DNA of 64,000 bases from Paenibacillus zeirhizosphaerae (GTDB taxonomy: Bacteria > Bacillota > Bacilli > Paenibacillales > Paenibacillaceae): assembly GCF_030705605.1 (NCBI RefSeq), contig NZ_JAPCKK010000018.1, positions 124,001 through 188,000 of the forward strand, in the 5' to 3' direction. A program made the position numbers and the translations under genes. The stretch's first letter is position 1; every line of letters begins with the position of its first letter. The notes beneath the pieces are model-generated. The model made no database searches. It saw nothing but the letters and a program-made list of their open reading frames with translations, and had not been told where the DNA came from. Shown piece after piece: positions 61,013-64,000 of the stretch.

Positions 61013-61059
61013 TAGCACATAGGAGGAGGCGGATAGTGCCTGATAGGTCGGCTCTCTAT

Positions 61060-61330
61060 TTATAGACGCGCCCCTCCTATTCGGTCGTTGGTCCAAACTC
61101 CGTAATGTTCATCTTCATATCGTAGGTAATGTGTCTTTATGTTACTTTCTGAAACAAGGCCACCCACAATATCGTTCTCACCAAAACAAGTGACTCCAAA
61201 GAATCCTCCCGGTGTCAATCATTGCTCTCAAAATATTGAATCAGATTTTCATCAGGGACGTTGGCGAAAAAGGGAATGGATTTATTGCGGTCAGAATGAA
61301 TATAAACTGAATTTCTAATAAAAAAATCAG
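61060..61330 (-). pseudogene. Frameshifted remnant of an unrecognised protein
   Basis: One minus-strand frame reads NPFPFFANVPDENLIQYFES then stops; the next frame continues GGFFGVTCFGENDIVGGLVS, ESNIKTHYLRYEDEHYGVW and ends TNDRIGGARL-stop at 61060. Both halves look like real protein, so a single frameshift near 61215 has split one gene. The family was not recognised. It lies just after the Mrr-like gene on the same strand. Confidence 0.5.
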
Positions 61331-61337
61331 ATTCCCA

Positions 61338-61946
61338 TTAGATGTTCTCTGCTCTTTTATGAAGCTTGTCTTCATTCCAGCCGCCCCTAAACGGCTCCGC
61401 CTCACGCTCTATAATGTTCATCGCTTCTTCAGATCGTCGTCCTTTGTAAAATGTGATGATATCCTCCAAATCCTCGCGATCCAGCAGGATAACCCCATTA
61501 GCTGCGGCCAAAGTCGCGCAGGAATCTGTATACCTGCCAGATGTGATCACGATAGACTTGTGCGCACGGTAATAATTCATGGAGGCATAGATCTCCTGGA
61601 CCGCCCCCAGGCCTACCGGACTCTGCATCCCGTAACGCTTGGCTTGCACCACATTCCGCAGTCCGCTGCGGTCGGTGAACACAAGATCGGCTCCGAAGTC
61701 ACGACTGCCCGTCGTCTTATACACCTCTTCATAACCCAGGGCGGTTAACAAACGGTGCAGATAGGTTTCAAATTCGGAACCGTCTTCCATCCGGTCAATG
61801 TCCTTCAGTGTAATTTTGCGAGGATTGAGCTCCCGCAGCACACGCGCTCCCCGGCGGCGAACCCACCCTGCAGCCAGCGCAACGAGAATGAGCAATCCAA
61901 TGATCCATACGGTTATAGAGCCTAAGGATGTATGTAAGATATCCAT
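61338..61946 (-). CDS. Membrane-anchored Mrr-like restriction endonuclease
   Basis: The 202-residue protein has one N-terminal membrane helix (about 11-29), a short basic region, and an Mrr_cat nuclease domain (about 50-165). The metal/catalytic residues appear as Glu60, Asp87 in SRDFGADLVF and Gln101-x-Lys103 in VVQAKRYG. Mrr-type enzymes cut modified DNA; membrane-linked forms are common in Bacillota with unknown roles. No methyltransferase is adjacent. A frameshifted gene follows it, and a two-helix membrane protein gene precedes it by 38 bp. Confidence 0.75.
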   Translation of the reverse strand: MDILHTSLGSITVWIIGLLILVALAAGWVRRRGARVLRELNPRKITLKDIDRMEDGSEFETYLHRLLTALGYEEVYKTTGSRDFGADLVFTDRSGLRNVVQAKRYGMQSPVGLGAVQEIYASMNYYRAHKSIVITSGRYTDSCATLAAANGVILLDREDLEDIITFYKGRRSEEAMNIIEREAEPFRGGWNEDKLHKRAENI

Positions 61947-61984
61947 ATTCTGTTACCTCTCTGTCCTTCCAATACAAGATGCTT

Positions 61985-62653
61985 TTAAAAATAGGTTACA
62001 CGCCCATGATTTTTCTCCTGCCGATCCCGCGACTTGATCAGGATGTAGTGCTGAACCCCGGCAGCTCCTTCAATGGCAAGATTTCCATGCTTATCGGCCT
62101 TCTCAAGCTCTCCCCTGCGGAAAGCAGCCTCTGCCTCCAGCGCATGAATCAGTACCTGCTGCTTCAACTGCTCCTTCTGGGCTTCGAAGTCATCCCAGTC
62201 TCTTTTATAGATTGCAATGAGCGCTTTGGAATAATAACGGATATTTGAATGCTTGATCTGATCGGCTATACGCTCCGCCTCGACCATATCCCTGCTCTCC
62301 AGGGCCAGTTGAACCTTGGTCATAAGTTGCATTTGCTTACCTTTTACCTCTTTCTGTTCCTGGGCTGCAGTTTCCAGATCACCGTTGACCATGTAATATA
62401 TCATTCTGAAATACGGATTTCCGGCCTGCTTCAGCCGTCTTTCGATCTTGGCATGATTCTTCATATGCTTAACAACATAAACGGTGTAAGCAAGGTTAAT
62501 AAGCTGGATCACGACCGCTCCATAGAACACCCATACTAAGGGTTTTAAGGAGACTCTTTCATTGACCTGTCCCGGGTCTCCACCCATAAATCCCGCAACA
62601 ACTCCGATCACGATTGCAATTCCGATAAGCCAGGGCCATTTAATCAACTGCAA
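61985..62653 (-). CDS. Membrane protein with helical cytoplasmic repeat region
   Basis: The product of about 222 residues has two N-terminal membrane helices (about 7-22 and 40-60) and a charged helical C-terminal part with TPR-like pattern (YMVNGDLETAAQEQKEVKGK, QLALESRDMVEAERIADQIK, AAFRRGELEKADKHGNLAIE). The TTG at 62653 follows GGAGGAATTCG; the GTG six codons earlier would put that site inside the gene. It may be cotranscribed with the Mrr-like gene. No family recognised. Confidence 0.65.
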   Translation of the reverse strand: MQLIKWPWLIGIAIVIGVVAGFMGGDPGQVNERVSLKPLVWVFYGAVVIQLINLAYTVYVVKHMKNHAKIERRLKQAGNPYFRMIYYMVNGDLETAAQEQKEVKGKQMQLMTKVQLALESRDMVEAERIADQIKHSNIRYYSKALIAIYKRDWDDFEAQKEQLKQQVLIHALEAEAAFRRGELEKADKHGNLAIEGAAGVQHYILIKSRDRQEKNHGRVTYF

Positions 62654-62734
62654 ACGAATTCCTCCTATCACTATAACTTTGTATAGTTGCTTTCATTAAT
62701 TATATTTTTTTATTGTAACTAAAGCACGGACCCA

Positions 62735-62977
62735 TTACCATAAATAAGAAGGACGATAGCCGATTTGCAACGCGATTTCATGCACCCTCAGATCGGTTTC
62801 TCTTAACAGTACGTACTTGAAAATAATGAAATACAACATTCCCGGCAGTGTAAGCAAATATAAATACCTGTCCCTCCTGAGACCCGCCAAAGCAAGGCCA
62901 AAGCGCGAAATTCTCCCAATAGCATTAGGTGTCCCCGCTTGGGCATTGCCGGAGGCCTTATCCGCTCGGACTTCCAT
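62735..62977 (-). pseudogene. Chimeric ORF: sugar permease N-terminus joined to AraC C-terminus
   Basis: The 80-codon ORF has a good ribosome site (AAGGAGGAG). Residues about 32-54 (GLRRDRYLYLLTLPGMLYF, IIFKYV) are the start of a LplB-type sugar ABC permease. From residue 56 it reads LLRETDLRVHEIALQIGYRP, the second helix-turn-helix of an AraC regulator, then stops. The join probably came from a deletion between a YesN-type regulator gene and a permease gene. It is unlikely to be functional. Confidence 0.7.
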
Positions 62978-63138
62978 TATCGCTCCTCCTTATCGTTTGT
63001 TGAATTAAGTCAGGCACCTAATTGGATACGCTTTCAATCCATACGGTTAACATACATTCGCCTTGAATTTCCGGCAATAACTCATTCTTGTACGGCGATT
63101 TCCGGGCATTGATTTTTCTTGCAGTGAGCAGAAATAAA

Positions 63139-63158
63139 CCCCGCCTGATCAGGCGGGG
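63139..63158. terminator. Terminator of aspA
   Basis: A 20-bp perfect GC-rich palindrome (CCCCGCCTGA and its complement) is followed by TTTATTTC on the minus strand, 20 bp past the aspA stop. The gap 62978-63138 shows nothing else. Confidence 0.85.
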
Positions 63159-63177
63159 CACATCGCAGCAACTATAT

Positions 63178-64000
63178 TTATTCCCTGTTCAGCAGCTCCT
63201 CACCGGCGATTCCCGGCTGGGTCATCTGATATGGATCAAGAATAACATCGAGCTCTTCTTCGGTCAGCACGTTATAGAGCAGGCACAGCTCACGGACGGA
63301 TTTGCCTGTGGTGATGGCTTCGCGCGCAATGCGGGACACCACCTCATAACCAAGGTGCGGGTTCAGCGCTGTGATGATACCGACACTGTTCTCCACGTAT
63401 TCCCGGCACCGGTCCACGTTCGCCTGAATGCCTTCGATGCAGTGCATCCGGAACACCGTGAAGCCCTGATTCATAATCTCCAGCGACTGCAGCAGATTGT
63501 ATACGAGCACCGGTTCCATGACGTTAAGCTCCAGTTGTCCAGCCTCGGAAGCAAGACAGATCGTATTATCGTTACCGATGACCTGGAATGCAATCTGGTT
63601 AATAACCTCGGGAATAACCGGATTCACCTTGCCGGGCATAATGGATGAGCCGGGTTGACGTGCAGGCAGCAGCAGCTCGCCAAAGCCGGCGCGTGGGCCG
63701 GAGGCCATCAGACGGATATCGTTCGCCACCTTGGACATATTCATCATGCAGATTTTGAGCGCGGCGGACACTTCCGTATAGGCATCCGTATTTTGAGTCG
63801 CATCCACCAAATGCTCATCGGCGTGCAGAGGGAAACCACTGATTTCCGCCAGCACCTCAGCCACGCGCTTGATATAACGGCGGTCCGCGTTCAATCCGGT
63901 TCCCACCGCCGTTGCGCCCATATTAATGCTCAGCAAATGCTCACGGGTCGCTCCGACCCGCTTGATGTCGCGGCCCAGCACGCGCGCGTAAGCTTCGAAC
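63178..64000 (-). CDS. aspA: Aspartate ammonia-lyase (3' part, cut by window edge)
   Basis: The frame is open from the window edge to 63178, giving about 273 C-terminal residues. The fumarase/aspartase superfamily signature GSSIMPGKVNPVIPE is present, and the ending LTEEELDVILDPYQMTQPGI is typical of aspartase rather than fumarase. The enzyme converts aspartate to fumarate and ammonia. The N-terminus lies beyond the window. A strong terminator follows. Confidence 0.88.
   Translation of the reverse strand, partial: FEAYARVLGRDIKRVGATREHLLSINMGATAVGTGLNADRRYIKRVAEVLAEISGFPLHADEHLVDATQNTDAYTEVSAALKICMMNMSKVANDIRLMASGPRAGFGELLLPARQPGSSIMPGKVNPVIPEVINQIAFQVIGNDNTICLASEAGQLELNVMEPVLVYNLLQSLEIMNQGFTVFRMHCIEGIQANVDRCREYVENSVGIITALNPHLGYEVVSRIAREAITTGKSVRELCLLYNVLTEEELDVILDPYQMTQPGIAGEELLNRE

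Noticed and set aside
63001..63060. Sequence like a CRISPR repeat (CTTTCAATCC)
   Set aside because: Occurs once; no repeat-spacer periodicity or cas genes.

Overview
The window looks like a chromosomal segment of a spore-forming, plant- or soil-associated Bacillota of the Paenibacillus type. The evidence is a set of spore genes (GerA/GerC germination receptor parts, a SleB-type lytic enzyme, sigK), many CUT1 sugar ABC transporters whose ATPase is encoded elsewhere, YesM/YesN-type two-component systems, AGGAGG-type ribosome sites, frequent TTG/GTG starts, and two peptide-receptor cassettes of a kind known in Paenibacilli. Most genes from 9.6 kb to 49.6 kb lie on the minus strand. No tRNA, rRNA, CRISPR array or complete insertion sequence was seen.

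Layout. 0-9.5 kb: a germination operon cut by the window edge, arylamine N-acetyltransferase, flavin reductase, an AraC regulator facing a small Atu4866-type gene and an MFS remnant, a YdhK lipoprotein, an HD hydrolase, a badly decayed patch (7.1-7.7 kb), SleB and TrhO. 9.6-13.6 kb: acetate-type symporter pair with a cre site, cupredoxin, SDR, and an epoxide-hydrolase tail fused to a possible repeat. 13.6-25 kb: a carbohydrate locus (beta-helix protein, PfkB kinase, GH4, ABC transporter, DeoR regulator, tagatose-6-P-kinase-like and GatY/KbaY-like aldolase, divergent SIS protein) that reads as a galactosamine/tagatose-phosphate route. 25-35.4 kb: a second carbohydrate locus (GH130, ABC transporter, YesM/YesN pair, GH3) with a cre site. 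35.6-41 kb: NlpC/P60 hydrolase, then the sigK neighbourhood, where partial sigK copies are interleaved with a zeta-toxin-like operon and a leucine-rich-repeat protein. 41-49.6 kb: pyrB, a chemoreceptor, and a KdgT permease next to an orphan TctC-type binding protein under a membrane-bound AraC regulator.

49.7-54.7 kb holds the most interesting content: two paralogous RRNPP-like quorum-sensing cassettes. Each has a TTGACC-N17-TATAYT promoter, a TTG-started TPR receptor, an overlapping gene for a 34-35 residue exported pro-peptide, and a strong terminator. The second receptor has an N-terminal HTH; the first lacks it. Between them lie a SanA/YdcF-type protein and D-amino-acid transaminase.

54.8-64 kb: moaA; a five-gene nickel/opine-metallophore type ABC operon with two Zur-like boxes over its promoter, which suggests zinc control; a frameshifted pseudogene; a membrane-anchored Mrr-like nuclease; a membrane protein; a chimeric permease/AraC remnant; and the 3' part of aspartase.
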